Below, in pieces: positions 7,170 through 16,439 of a stretch of 44,128 bases of DNA (positions within the stretch are counted from its first letter, which is position 1; each line of letters starts with the position of its first letter). The notes below the pieces were generated by a model. It had not been told where the DNA came from and searched no databases. It worked only from the letters and a program-made list of their open reading frames with translations. The position numbers were made by a program, and so were the translations under genes. Source of the stretch: a virus; the IMG/VR virus record IMGVR_UViG_3300005096_000038, positions 1-44,128 of that record; one strand, 5' to 3'.

Positions 7170-7937
7170 ATGGCCGAAGAAGCTAAAGTAGAAATTGAAT
7201 ATACTGAAATTGAGCAAGAAGCAATAGAAGAAGGGTGGATCCCACCTGATCGCTTTGAAAAGGCAGGCAAAGACACAGACTTTAAAACTGCTGAGCAATT
7301 TATGGAAAACAGTTCGTTTTTCCGAAAGATTAAAGACCAAAGGAAGCAAATTGAAGATTTACAGTCAACCGTTGCAGGGATTACCGACCATCAGAATAAG
7401 GTGGCTAAACGCGATCTTGCCGATCAAAAATCAAAGTATGAAGAAACAATATCTGAGTTAAAAGCTCAAAAAGTTCAAGCTCTTGATGAAGGCGACCATA
7501 AACAAGTTGTTGATATTGATGAAAAAATTAGGAAAACACAAGAGCCTGTCGCAGCACCACAAAACAACACCGCTATTATTGATACATGGAAAGCGAAAAA
7601 CAGTTGGTATGAAAGCAACGAGTTTCTTGGGATGGAGGCTGATATTCTTTCAAGTGAATATGCTAATCGTGGCGAACCCTTGGAGTCAGCCCTTACTAAA
7701 ATTGAGGCGCATCTAAAACGAAAATATCCTGCTGAATTCGAGAATAAAAATCGGAATAAAGCGCCCAATGTTGAGGGGGGTAGTAATTTACCAGCAAATA
7801 AGGGTAAAATTGCATCAGATAAAGATTTAACGCCAGACGAGAAAACGGTTTATGCTAAGTTTAATCGAATGGGAGTATTTGAAGATGATAAAGCAAGGAA
7901 ACAGTATTTTGCTCAAGTCATCAAATTACGAGATTAA
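7170..7937 (+). CDS. Putative head scaffolding protein
   Basis: A 255-residue, very charged, mostly helical protein with a long coiled-coil stretch (residues about 50-125, rich in Lys/Gln/Glu), then a conserved-looking block WKAKNSWYESNEFLGMEAD (about 136-154) and a helical end. This is the usual profile of a phage scaffold, which co-assembles with the capsid protein and is removed before packaging. Ribosome site AGGAG. Placement ahead of the capsid gene supports the call; no catalytic motif is visible. Confidence 0.65.
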   Translation: MAEEAKVEIEYTEIEQEAIEEGWIPPDRFEKAGKDTDFKTAEQFMENSSFFRKIKDQRKQIEDLQSTVAGITDHQNKVAKRDLADQKSKYEETISELKAQKVQALDEGDHKQVVDIDEKIRKTQEPVAAPQNNTAIIDTWKAKNSWYESNEFLGMEADILSSEYANRGEPLESALTKIEAHLKRKYPAEFENKNRNKAPNVEGGSNLPANKGKIASDKDLTPDEKTVYAKFNRMGVFEDDKARKQYFAQVIKLRD

Positions 7938-7965
7938 TCCCTAGAGGGATAACAGGAGAAGAATT

Positions 7966-8430
7966 ATGGCTAGAAAGTGGACAGAAGAACAGAAAGAAGC
8001 TGCTCGGGTACGAATGAAAGAAATGAATAAGGCTAAAAAATCAGCCGATACAACTTCAAGAGTTCGTGTTCCAATGGGCGCACAAAGAGACGTGACTGCG
8101 GTTCATTCTATCGACAATGACGAATATGTTGGCCGATGGGTAAATGATGTACCGGGGCGAGTAGAGCGATTTAAGCAGGCAGGATACGACATGGTCGAAT
8201 CTGCGTCTGTAGGTGATTCCCGTGTAGATGGTACGCACAATGAGTCGGGTTGCGTTTCGCTTGATGTAGGCAAAGGGACAACAGCCTATTTAATGAAACA
8301 GCGTCGAAAATATTTCGATGAAGATCAACAAGCAAAACAGAAAATCGTTGACGAAAGTGAAGAATCCATCCGAAGGAATAAAAATGACAATCGGAATGAT
8401 GGATTTAATGGTGAAATCAAAATCGGATAA
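7966..8430 (+). CDS. Conserved phage head-cluster protein
   Basis: A 154-residue basic protein with a Lys/Arg-rich N-terminus. The central block SRVRVPMGAQRD...YVGRWVNDVPGRVERF (about 36-74) resembles a motif I know from uncharacterised proteins encoded just upstream of capsid genes in many phages. The tail is charged and low in complexity. Probably a virion or assembly protein. Start at 7966 with AGGAG eight to nine bases upstream. Confidence 0.55.
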   Translation: MARKWTEEQKEAARVRMKEMNKAKKSADTTSRVRVPMGAQRDVTAVHSIDNDEYVGRWVNDVPGRVERFKQAGYDMVESASVGDSRVDGTHNESGCVSLDVGKGTTAYLMKQRRKYFDEDQQAKQKIVDESEESIRRNKNDNRNDGFNGEIKIG

Positions 8431-8468
8431 CCATAATCTATTGTTCCTAATATTTAGGAGCTAAAATT

Positions 8469-9032
8469 ATGGCTAATCCAGACCGCCCTAGTGGCTTCCG
8501 CTTTGTGAAAACATTGTCGGGCGCACCAATGGCCTCTGTAATGCGCTCTGTCGGAGTAACCGATGGCGCGGATATTTTCAAAGGCGACTTAATCTCCCTA
8601 ACCTCTAATTTGGGTGCTGTCTCAGCATCTAACGACACTACTTTTTTAGGTGTTGCAGTGGGTTTTGGTAAAGTCGATTCAACATCAGGTGAATATGCTG
8701 GCGCGTATAACCCTGACAATCTAACCACCCTGTATTATGACGACAGCGCAAGTACCAATACTGATTGGCGCGTCTTTTATGTGCCTGTTGATGATGCAAT
8801 CTTTGAGGTTCAATCTGATACTGACCTCGACCTCGCTGTTGGCGACCCTTGTGATTTACTTGTAACGACTGCGGGCAGCACTGCCTCTGGTATCTCAGGT
8901 CAGCAAGTTGGCGCTAATACTAATACGGATATGCGTGTTGTAGATATTCCTCCATACGCTGATAACGACTCAACTCTAGCTAATACTCGCTACCATGTGA
9001 CTGTTACTAAAGCTGAAATGATGTGGCAATAG
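8469..9032 (+). CDS. Putative capsid decoration/structural protein
   Basis: A 187-residue, beta-rich protein starting MANPDRPSGFRFVKTLSG. The order (adjacent to and just upstream of the capsid gene) and the Gly/Ser/Asp-rich strands match the structural proteins found beside HK97-fold capsid genes in many podoviruses. Strong AGGAG ribosome site, as expected for an abundant protein. Whether it decorates the shell is inference. Confidence 0.55.
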   Translation: MANPDRPSGFRFVKTLSGAPMASVMRSVGVTDGADIFKGDLISLTSNLGAVSASNDTTFLGVAVGFGKVDSTSGEYAGAYNPDNLTTLYYDDSASTNTDWRVFYVPVDDAIFEVQSDTDLDLAVGDPCDLLVTTAGSTASGISGQQVGANTNTDMRVVDIPPYADNDSTLANTRYHVTVTKAEMMWQ

Positions 9033-9043
9033 GAGAATAAATA

Positions 9044-9967
9044 ATGGCTATTAATACAGGTAATTTTGCAAAATTCTTATACCCCGGTCTAGACACCATT
9101 TATGGGCATAAGTACAACGAGTACCCTCTTGAGTGCGCACAAATCTTTGAAGAAAAGAATAGTTCTCGTGCGTATGAAGAAGATATTGGTGTAACAGGCT
9201 TCGGCCTTGCTCCTGTGAAAACAGAAGGCAGTGCAATTGTATATGATACGGAGCAACAAGCTTTCTTAACTCGCTACAACCATGTTGTGTACGCGCTTGG
9301 TTTTATCATCACAGAAGAAATGATGGATGATGACCAATATGATACAGTTGGACAGCGTCGAACAGAAGGGCTTGCTTACTCTCAACGTCAAACTAAGGAG
9401 ACTGTGGCTGCGAATATCTTGAATCGCGCTTTCAATGCTTCTTATGTTGGTGGTGACGGCTCTACTTTAATCGCATCTGCGGCAAGTGGCTCAACGAGTC
9501 ATCCTAATGCCTCTGGTGGCTCATGGACGAATGGCCCGACTACATTGGCCGATTTATCCGTTGCTGCTTTGGAGCAGGCGGTAATTGATATTGCTAAGTT
9601 CACAGATGACCGTGGCAAGCGAATCAAAGTTATGCCTAAGCAGCTAATTGTTGCTGTTGATAATCAGTTTGAGGCTGAGCGTATTATGACCTCAAACTTA
9701 CAGTCAGGCACAGCCGACAATGATGATAATGTCCTTCGTACCATGGGCGTCGTTCCTCGAATCGTAACAAATCACTATCTTACGGATGCTGATGCATGGT
9801 TCTTGCAGACTGACATTCCTAACGGCATGATAAACTACACCCGTAAAGCAGCTACATTCTCAATTGATAGTGATTTTGATACCTCGAATGCGAAATTCAA
9901 GGCTCAAGAACGGTTCAGTTTTGGGTTTACCGATCCACGTTGCATGTATGGATCGCAAGGCAGCTAG
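9044..9967 (+). CDS. Major capsid protein (HK97 fold)
   Basis: A 307-residue capsid protein. The N-terminal region (MAINTGNFAKFLYPG...) is followed by YPLECAQIFEEKNSSRAYEED, an E-loop-like segment, and the spine/A-domain stretch with EEMMDDDQYDTV (about 91-102) and RKAATFSIDSDFDTSNAKFKA near the end. Forms the icosahedral shell. Ribosome site AGGAG with seven-base spacing. It is followed by hairpins that may end or attenuate transcription, usual after a highly expressed capsid gene. Confidence 0.82.
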   Translation: MAINTGNFAKFLYPGLDTIYGHKYNEYPLECAQIFEEKNSSRAYEEDIGVTGFGLAPVKTEGSAIVYDTEQQAFLTRYNHVVYALGFIITEEMMDDDQYDTVGQRRTEGLAYSQRQTKETVAANILNRAFNASYVGGDGSTLIASAASGSTSHPNASGGSWTNGPTTLADLSVAALEQAVIDIAKFTDDRGKRIKVMPKQLIVAVDNQFEAERIMTSNLQSGTADNDDNVLRTMGVVPRIVTNHYLTDADAWFLQTDIPNGMINYTRKAATFSIDSDFDTSNAKFKAQERFSFGFTDPRCMYGSQGS

Positions 9968-10004
9968 AATAAACAGGCTAGGCGTAAAGCCGTTAATGTA
10001 ATAC

Positions 10005-10024
10005 GGTGGGGCTTCGGCCTCACC
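10005..10024 (+). terminator. Hairpin after capsid gene
   Basis: GGTGGGGC-TTCG-GCCTCACC, an 8-bp stem (one G-U pair) with a stable UUCG loop. There is no U-run after it, so it may attenuate transcription or protect the capsid mRNA end rather than fully terminate. Confidence 0.45.
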
Positions 10025-10058
10025 TCAACCTACACATCTCTATTTATGGAGAGTTGAC

Positions 10059-10072
10059 TGCCTGACAAGGCA
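10059..10072 (+). other. Small hairpin before next gene
   Basis: TGCCT-GACA-AGGCA, a 5-bp stem just upstream of the start at 10086. The AAGG of its right arm lies about 15 bases from the ATG and could affect ribosome access. Confidence 0.3.
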
Positions 10073-10085
10073 AGGAATAAATAAA

Positions 10086-10535
10086 ATGTCAAAACCACGA
10101 ACAGGTTTACACACCGCTGGCCCCATTGGCGTTGGCGCAAAAGAATATGAATCATTAATCACAACAAAATCACTCACTTCTGAGGATAACGGCAAGATTT
10201 TCGGCCTTAATCTCGCAGGCGGCTTCACCGTGACCCTACCCTCTGTTGCAGAAGCTAAATCAGGCTGGAAAGCTAGATTCCGCGTAGAAACAGCCCCAAC
10301 AACCGCCTATATTGTGACTGAAAAAGCATCTGACGATACCAATATTATCACAGGCGGCTTTTCTAGTGGCGAATTAACTGATGCGGCAGTCGCAGCTTAT
10401 AGTGCAGCCTTTACTCAGGTTAATATGGTAGCTTCTGCGGCGGTTGTAGGCGATTGGTTTACCATCACATGTAATGGCACACGCTTTTATGTCGAAGGGC
10501 ATACAAACGTACAAGCAGGCGTTACTTTAACGTAG
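10086..10535 (+). CDS. Putative virion structural protein
   Basis: A 149-residue Gly/Ala/Thr-rich, beta-type protein (MSKPRTGLHTAGPIG...). The segment KIFGLNLAGGFTVTLPSVAEAKSGWKARF resembles the repeating beta module of phage fibre and head-fibre proteins. Lies between capsid and connector genes, so it may be a head decoration or fibre. No confident family. Confidence 0.5.
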   Translation: MSKPRTGLHTAGPIGVGAKEYESLITTKSLTSEDNGKIFGLNLAGGFTVTLPSVAEAKSGWKARFRVETAPTTAYIVTEKASDDTNIITGGFSSGELTDAAVAAYSAAFTQVNMVASAAVVGDWFTITCNGTRFYVEGHTNVQAGVTLT

Positions 10536-10544
10536 GAGATTGAA

Positions 10545-10943
10545 ATGGCTATAGTAAAGACAGTCTTTCAAGGTACTCGCAAACTTATCGTTAATGTGAC
10601 AGGGCTATTTGATACGTCAGATGAAGTGAATGTCGTTGTTATAGATCGCTCCACCTTAATAGGCCCCAACCAAAAAACAATACCGCGTAAAATAAGAATC
10701 GACGAAATAACATGGGCAGTTGGCGCAGGGTATGCTTATGTTGCTCTTGACTGGGATGATGCGACCGACGAGGTTATCGATTACTTCCAAGGGTCTGGAT
10801 ATATGGATTACCGTCCTTTTGGCGGGAAATCTATGGTTGGCAACCCGACTACAGATACAGAAGGTGATGTTCAACTAACAACATCTGGCGGGGCAGCAGG
10901 CGATACTTATTCATTTTTAATTGAATGCACACTTAAGGGATAA
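10545..10943 (+). CDS. Hypothetical structural protein
   Basis: A 132-residue beta-rich protein (MAIVKTVFQGTRKLIVNVTG...) with a strong AGGAG start. Sits in the head/connector cluster. The family is not named, but similarly sized proteins commonly follow capsid genes. Probably a virion component. Confidence 0.5.
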   Translation: MAIVKTVFQGTRKLIVNVTGLFDTSDEVNVVVIDRSTLIGPNQKTIPRKIRIDEITWAVGAGYAYVALDWDDATDEVIDYFQGSGYMDYRPFGGKSMVGNPTTDTEGDVQLTTSGGAAGDTYSFLIECTLKG

Positions 10944-10948
10944 ACGAT

Positions 10949-11797
10949 ATGCCTACAACAACCTTTAAGAAAGGAGATTGGGTATCTATATGCGACCGGT
11001 GTGGCAAAAAATTCCATGCCTCTCAATTAAAGAAGGACTGGCAAGGTCTTTATTTATGCAAAGATGATTGGGAAACTCGCCAGCCTCAGGACTTTCTTAG
11101 GGGTGTTAAGGACGATCCATCTGTAGCATGGACTCGCCCTGAGCAGCCTGATACCTTTATATTTAATAATACCGTTAATTTGGCATTAAATTCAGAGGAT
11201 TTTACGGCATCATCGTATTATTCTGACGCGGCTGTGGCAGTCAATACCGATACCGCCCCTGATGGCGCGTTATCCGCTGACACAATCACAGATAATGAGG
11301 TGAGCATCACATCAGTAGCACAGGATATTATCAATATTGACTCAAGCGAGTATCACTGCTTATCCGCCTACATAAAAAAAGATAGCACACCTAGAGGGAC
11401 TCGGTTTCCAGCGTTATATCTACGGTATTACGCCCAAACTGGCGTACATATAAATTATCTAAGGGTTGACACGATGACAGGAGAGAGTTCTTTGCGTAAG
11501 CAGTCTGCCAATTTCGTTTTAGATTCTGGTGTTTTATCCGATGGCGACTACTGGCGATGCTATATGATAGTAAAAACGGAATTAGTTTCTCCCGCATCTA
11601 CAGGTAGAGCGCAGGTTTTATTGGCTCCAGCATGGGGGGCTAGCATAGGATGGGCAACAGGATTAACGGCTACAGGATCAATTACTGTGTGGGGACTACA
11701 GCTTACAAAAAGCGATAAACTTTTGGACTACATTGGCACAAAAAATACCTCAATAAGAGATTCCGTTCCAATCAGTACATTCTCGGGAGCCTTGTAA
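10949..11797 (+). CDS. Zinc-ribbon plus jelly-roll virion protein
   Basis: A 282-residue two-part protein. Residues 12-40 contain CDRCG...H...LC (Cys15, Cys18, His23, Cys37), a likely treble-clef or zinc-binding knuckle. From about residue 75 (NLALNSEDFTASSYYSD) to the end it resembles carbohydrate-binding-module-like jelly rolls on phage virions (NLxxNSEDFxxW pattern and a final WGxQL strand). Possibly a surface adhesin or decoration. It ends in TAATG overlap with the connector gene. Confidence 0.55.
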   Translation: MPTTTFKKGDWVSICDRCGKKFHASQLKKDWQGLYLCKDDWETRQPQDFLRGVKDDPSVAWTRPEQPDTFIFNNTVNLALNSEDFTASSYYSDAAVAVNTDTAPDGALSADTITDNEVSITSVAQDIINIDSSEYHCLSAYIKKDSTPRGTRFPALYLRYYAQTGVHINYLRVDTMTGESSLRKQSANFVLDSGVLSDGDYWRCYMIVKTELVSPASTGRAQVLLAPAWGASIGWATGLTATGSITVWGLQLTKSDKLLDYIGTKNTSIRDSVPISTFSGAL

Positions 11798-12747
11798 TGG
11801 CATTATCTGGATCAACCAATTATTCCGTTAATCGAGATGAATTAATCGGCCATGTTTACCGAAATATACTCGGGGCAACACCCGCAGGTCAATCACCAAC
11901 GGCAAATGAAATCAGTGACGCTACGGTCACTTTAAATATGATGCTAAAGGCATGGCAGGCTGATGGCTTGCAATTATGGGTGACTAAAGAAGCCGTCCTT
12001 ATTCCTGAGCTTAATAAGCAATCCTACTCTTTAGGGTTGACAGGCGACCACTGTTCACTTTCTATGCAAAAAACAGAAGTGAAAGTCGCAAGTATAGCTA
12101 CTGATGTGAACTTAGATGTAGATTCAACGGCTAATATTGCTGCAAGTGACAATATCGGCATTGTTTTGGATGATGGCATGATCCATTGGACAGCTATTTT
12201 GTCTATCACTGATTCAGATACTGTTGTTTTAACGACTGGACTGCCTTCTGCTGCGTCTGTGGGTAACCATGTGTATAACTATACGTCAAAAATAGACCGA
12301 CCTAATGAATTACTAGAGGTTTATCGAAGAGAATATGATTCAAGCATTGATGTGCCTATTATTAAATTATCTAGGACTGAATTCTTTACCTTGTCCGATA
12401 AAAATTCGTCTGGGACGCCAGTTAATTACTATTATGACCCTCAACTAACAAATACAAAATTAAATGTGTGGCAAACAGCAAATTCTTCTTTTGCCTCGAA
12501 TAGCGTATTTAGATTGGTTATTAAAAAGCCATTTGACGATATGGATTCTGCTGCCGATGATTTTGAGTTTCCTCAAGAATGGTATGAAGCCGTTTCTTTA
12601 GGGTTAGGCAAGCGATTAGCAGGCTCTATAGGGATGCCGATTGTCGATCGCCAAGTACTAAGGAAAGAAGCGGCAGAAGCAAAAGAAGATGCTATGAACT
12701 TTGACGCAGAAGGTGGATCTGTTACTTTTGCCCCGGGGTATGAATGA
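11797..12747 (+). CDS. Putative head-to-tail connector (gp4/adaptor-like)
   Basis: A 316-residue protein. The N-terminal block RDELIGHVYRNILG...EISDATVTLNMMLKAWQADG (about 13-53) matches the helical start of P22 gp4-type adaptors and tail tubular A proteins. A beta insert of about 60 residues (about 95-165) follows, then the conserved end DFEFPQEWYEAVSLGLGKRLA and a helical tail. Adaptors dock beneath the portal and hold DNA in. It overlaps the gp10-like gene by ATGA. Confidence 0.65.
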   Translation: MALSGSTNYSVNRDELIGHVYRNILGATPAGQSPTANEISDATVTLNMMLKAWQADGLQLWVTKEAVLIPELNKQSYSLGLTGDHCSLSMQKTEVKVASIATDVNLDVDSTANIAASDNIGIVLDDGMIHWTAILSITDSDTVVLTTGLPSAASVGNHVYNYTSKIDRPNELLEVYRREYDSSIDVPIIKLSRTEFFTLSDKNSSGTPVNYYYDPQLTNTKLNVWQTANSSFASNSVFRLVIKKPFDDMDSAADDFEFPQEWYEAVSLGLGKRLAGSIGMPIVDRQVLRKEAAEAKEDAMNFDAEGGSVTFAPGYE

Positions 12748-14246
12748 ATCTTTCCGCTGCTCCAGACTTAATCATTAAAGGCTTCTCAGGGGCGACGATT
12801 ACCCGTCTTGAGGCTGGCATTACGAATGGAATGGTGGACATTGTTAACGGAGTAGGCGTTACAACACAACGGCCTTCCATTGATTTATTTGAGCAAGCGT
12901 CAGTAGAGTCATTAGACGCAAGAGGCCGAGCAATTTATTTTTGGGACGCAAACAATACTTTATACTATCTAAATAATGACACAATATTAAAAGGTACTGC
13001 CGCTGGTGCGCTAGCAACAACCATCACAGCAGGGACTAAAAGATGTAAATTCCTGCAATTAAATGCAAATCTAATTCTGCTTAACCCTGATGATAATAAG
13101 GGTTATTACATAACAACAGGCGATACAGTTACTCAGATAACGTCTAACTTCCCTTCTAATATTGTGCCGGGAGGCGCTATTTTGGATGGGTATTTATTTG
13201 TAATGGATGCGGCGGGTACGATTTATAATTCAAACCTTGATGATGTCACTGTTTTTACTGTCGGCGATACGATTAATGCCGAAAGAGAGGAGGATGGCGG
13301 AGTTTATCTAGGAAAGCATCATGATCATATTGTTGCTTTTGGTGAGCGCACGATTGAATTTTTCTATGATAATGCCAACGCCACTAATAGCCCATTAAAT
13401 AGACGAGAAGATTTGTCTTATACTATCGGTTGTGCAGATGGGTATAGCGTCTGGGATAATGGCGATCAAACTGTTTTTATGGGGACAGACCTAAGCAATG
13501 GGATCGGCATCTATATGTTAGACCGATTTTCGGTTAAAAAAGTATCGACAAATGATATTGATTTACTCTTGTCTCAGGCTACAACCCGTGATGGATACAA
13601 GGTTATAGGTGGCGGATTTACAGCTCAAGGCCATACTTTCTATACCTTAACGCTTCATACAACCCCAGCAGATGCTGCCCCAGAGGCGACTTATGTATAT
13701 GATTTAACCGCAAAGAAGTGGTATATATGGGAAACGTCTATCGGCACACAATCTAACTTTCCACTCGTTGATTTTACTATTAGAGCTGGCACAGATGCGC
13801 GTTTTGGGCAGGGAATTATGGCGAACGGAGATGTGATTTTAATAAATAATGACTTAACGCCTCAAGATACTATTTCAGCATCAACTTATATTTCGTCAGG
13901 CTACATTGATGCAGGCTACTTCTCTGATTCGGGCGCGCAAGGTACAGCCATGAAAACTAAGATACGCTTTGGTCAATTTGATGGGGGAGAAAATAATAAT
14001 AAGTTTATGTCTCGCCTACGCCCAAAAATGGATCAATCCGCTAACTCTCAAATAATTACCGTTAGATGGTCGGATAATAATGAAGATAATTTCATTGAGG
14101 CAGGCACGTTTGACTCGCAGTATCAATACAATGCAATTAGACGGTGCGGTCAATTTTACCGTCGGAATATAGAAATAGAATTCTCATCGACTGAGCAAAT
14201 TTGGGTTGAAGCTTTAGAGGTTGATGTGCAGGTCGGTACAAAATGA
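12744..14246 (+). CDS. P22 gp10-like packaged-DNA stabilisation/tail protein
   Basis: A 500-residue beta-propeller-like protein. Repeated WD-like strands and the block HIVAFGERTIEFFYDNANATN (about 195-215) are characteristic of P22 gp10 homologues, as is the final strand set ending EALEVDVQVGTK. In P22, gp10 binds below gp4, closes the tail tube and carries the needle. Length is close to P22 gp10 (472). The neighbouring adaptor gene supports the assignment. Confidence 0.75.
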   Translation: MNLSAAPDLIIKGFSGATITRLEAGITNGMVDIVNGVGVTTQRPSIDLFEQASVESLDARGRAIYFWDANNTLYYLNNDTILKGTAAGALATTITAGTKRCKFLQLNANLILLNPDDNKGYYITTGDTVTQITSNFPSNIVPGGAILDGYLFVMDAAGTIYNSNLDDVTVFTVGDTINAEREEDGGVYLGKHHDHIVAFGERTIEFFYDNANATNSPLNRREDLSYTIGCADGYSVWDNGDQTVFMGTDLSNGIGIYMLDRFSVKKVSTNDIDLLLSQATTRDGYKVIGGGFTAQGHTFYTLTLHTTPADAAPEATYVYDLTAKKWYIWETSIGTQSNFPLVDFTIRAGTDARFGQGIMANGDVILINNDLTPQDTISASTYISSGYIDAGYFSDSGAQGTAMKTKIRFGQFDGGENNNKFMSRLRPKMDQSANSQIITVRWSDNNEDNFIEAGTFDSQYQYNAIRRCGQFYRRNIEIEFSSTEQIWVEALEVDVQVGTK

Positions 14247-14830
14247 AAGAGCTAAGCCCTCCCCCCACAAATATCGAGGAATTTAACTATATTTGGCGCA
14301 AGTGGATTTATCTTTTATATAAAAAGATGACTACAAAGACAAAAGATGTGCACTTGTATATGTCGGCAGCATTAAGCCCCTCTATTGACCCGATGGCAGA
14401 TGGATTAATCGGGCTAGCCGCTGTCGCTCTTGCTGATGATACAAAGGATGAAAGCCGAAATTTATCTAGCCATGTATTCCCTGATTGGGTGGAAGGAACA
14501 GATATAAACGTCCATATTTATTTCATTAATACGACAACTCAAGCAGGCGTAACTAACTTAGTAACAAAATTAACTTATAATGCTGTCGCATTAGGGGAGG
14601 TAGCGAATGGGGTGGGGGCAACTTTAACGGACACATTTTCATTACCTAATAATGCGGCAGCAAATACTCTCCATGAAACGGGCGCATTTACCCTTTCCGG
14701 CTCTACATTAGCTTTAGGTGATATACTGTTCTTCAAGGTATTAAGGCAAGGCTCAACCGATACGGCTGTGGGCGACATAGGATATGATGGCGTACATATT
14801 CGTTATCAGGCACATATAAATCAGGAATAA
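14243..14830 (+). CDS. Hypothetical tail-associated protein
   Basis: A 195-residue ORF that overlaps gp10 by ATGA. An N-terminal helix with aromatics (EEFNYIWRKWIYLLYKKM) is followed by a beta domain (DVHLYMSAALSPSID...DIGYDGVHIRYQAHI). The architecture suggests a short virion protein attaching to the tail hub. No family recognised. Confidence 0.5.
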   Translation: MKELSPPPTNIEEFNYIWRKWIYLLYKKMTTKTKDVHLYMSAALSPSIDPMADGLIGLAAVALADDTKDESRNLSSHVFPDWVEGTDINVHIYFINTTTQAGVTNLVTKLTYNAVALGEVANGVGATLTDTFSLPNNAAANTLHETGAFTLSGSTLALGDILFFKVLRQGSTDTAVGDIGYDGVHIRYQAHINQE

Positions 14831-14833
14831 ATT

Positions 14834-15955
14834 ATGGCTACAGATATTACATTAAGAAGTGTAAAAGCATCTGCGTTAACTCATGCAGAAGGCGATCAAA
14901 ACTTTGAGTCTCTCTCTCAAACCGTTGACTATATAACGGTCGATTATTCTGTTCTAGTTACCGATCAAAACAAGATTTTAGAGTTTGATGGCGTAGATTT
15001 AACGGCGACTTTTCTTCCTCTGGCCTCGGCTGACGGAGCGGATACAGATTCATTCAGGATAACAATTAAAAACATCAATTCGACAGACTTAACTATTGAT
15101 GGAAGTGGTATAGAGACAATAGATGGTGCGGCTAGTATTACTTTATCTGAAAATAGATCGGTATCGTTTTCTTCAAATAGAGATGCATCAGAATGGATGG
15201 TTATAAGTGAAAATACTTTAAACACGGCAAACGTATTTACAAAAACACAAACGTGGACGAAAGGCGCAGACGTAGCAAGCGCAACAGCTCTATCGTTAGG
15301 GGATGGGAACTTATTTGACGTAACAGGGACGGCGACTATCGAATCTATTGATTCAAAAGGTGTTGGAACAACTATTATATTGCAGTTTGATGGAGTGCTA
15401 CAATTAACGCATGATGCTACGTCCTTAGCCCTGCCAGAAGCCAATAACATTACAACAGCAGTTGGGGATGTCTTGGTTTTCACTGAGTACTCAGCAGGAA
15501 ATTGGCGGCTCGCTAGCAACTCATCTACTGTGCTTTTTGCGTTAAGAGGGAATAACCTTTCAGATTTAGCTAATGTCGCTACCGCAAGAACAAATTTAGG
15601 CTTAGGCGCGCTATCCACAAAAGATACAGTTGCGGCGGCAGATATTGATGATGGGGCGGTCAATAACCTTCAGCTAGGGTCGAACGCCGTAATAGCTTCA
15701 AAGATAGATTTTACGACTGATGATAGGGCGGCTTGGACTATCGCAGGAAGTGGAAATCAAGTTATTCCAGAAGGGTTATTCACTTATGTTTGCGTTGCCA
15801 ACGATCGAATTGCACTAGAGATTAGAAATAATGCTGGAAATTGGACTACAGGGCAGCTAAGTAATTCGGGGGCGGCATTCTCAGATGGCACAAACTTTAG
15901 GCTTAGAGATCTTTCTGGATTAGGCGATACCGTCAATTACAGGAGCATGAGTTAA
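14834..15955 (+). CDS. Tail fibre protein
   Basis: A 373-residue protein. Ser/Thr/Asp-rich beta segments are followed by the classic trimeric-fibre motif LANVATARTNLGLGALSTKD (about 237-256), and a C-terminal domain that probably contacts the host. The N-terminus (MATDITLRSVKASALTHAEG) presumably attaches to the tail. Its stop overlaps the start of a 14-codon mini-ORF (TAATG). Long shadow ORFs on the opposite strand are not genes. Confidence 0.75.
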   Translation: MATDITLRSVKASALTHAEGDQNFESLSQTVDYITVDYSVLVTDQNKILEFDGVDLTATFLPLASADGADTDSFRITIKNINSTDLTIDGSGIETIDGAASITLSENRSVSFSSNRDASEWMVISENTLNTANVFTKTQTWTKGADVASATALSLGDGNLFDVTGTATIESIDSKGVGTTIILQFDGVLQLTHDATSLALPEANNITTAVGDVLVFTEYSAGNWRLASNSSTVLFALRGNNLSDLANVATARTNLGLGALSTKDTVAAADIDDGAVNNLQLGSNAVIASKIDFTTDDRAAWTIAGSGNQVIPEGLFTYVCVANDRIALEIRNNAGNWTTGQLSNSGAAFSDGTNFRLRDLSGLGDTVNYRSMS

Positions 15956-15999
15956 TGTTCATTTTTGGTGAAACATCATTAAATCGAGAGCGCCGATAG
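15955..15999 (+). CDS. 14-codon mini-ORF, copy 1
   Basis: MFIFGETSLNRERR. It starts in the TAATG of the tail-fibre stop and ends (TAG) sharing one base with the GTG start of the acetyltransferase; GAGAG inside it serves as that gene's ribosome site. The second copy at 21209 has the same length, the same junction layout and shares MF....TSL.R. It may act as a translational coupler or be a real micropeptide. Confidence 0.5.
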   Translation: MFIFGETSLNRERR

Positions 16000-16439
16000 T
16001 GATTTACTCAATAGAAAAATACAAGGATATTATTGGAGAAATTAATCCGTTATTCCTCTTGCTGGCTGAGGAGGTGGACTTGTACCCTGAAAATCCCGTG
16101 CCGAATGTCGATCATCAGCAGTTTATTGATATGGGCGGGCAGATTGTGTGCGCTAGAGAAGAGGGTAAATTAGTCGGATTCCATATCTCAGCAATAACTA
16201 ACGACATATTCTATAAGCATATTTTGACGGGATACGTTTTGTGTTATTATTTGCTGTCAGAGTACCGAGGCGGCGGTAACGGCACGAAAATGTTTGTGTA
16301 TGCAGATGAGAGTTTTAAGAAAAGCGGCGTAGAGAGAGTGTTTATGAGCCGTAAAATTTACGTTAATAACGAGAAAATGTTTATAAAGCTCGGATATAAG
16401 CAACTTGAGGCTAATTATACAAAATGTTTCACCAATTAA
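15999..16439 (+). CDS. GNAT-family acetyltransferase
   Basis: A 146-residue GNAT protein with a GTG start. The acetyl-CoA loop is YRGGGNGTKM (89-98, compare R/Q-x-x-G-x-G/A), preceded by a strand (GYVLCYYLL) and followed by the C-terminal NNEKMFIKLGYKQL signature. Related genes lie between tail and ejection genes in several podovirus genomes; their substrate is unknown, and a virion or host protein is possible. Its end overlaps the next gene by 16 bases. Confidence 0.75.
   Translation: MIYSIEKYKDIIGEINPLFLLLAEEVDLYPENPVPNVDHQQFIDMGGQIVCAREEGKLVGFHISAITNDIFYKHILTGYVLCYYLLSEYRGGGNGTKMFVYADESFKKSGVERVFMSRKIYVNNEKMFIKLGYKQLEANYTKCFTN

Noticed and set aside
14965-15663. A 232-codon ORF on the - strand
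   Set aside because: It lies wholly within the tail-fibre gene, is Ser/Val-rich in the way of an antisense frame, and has no ribosome site.
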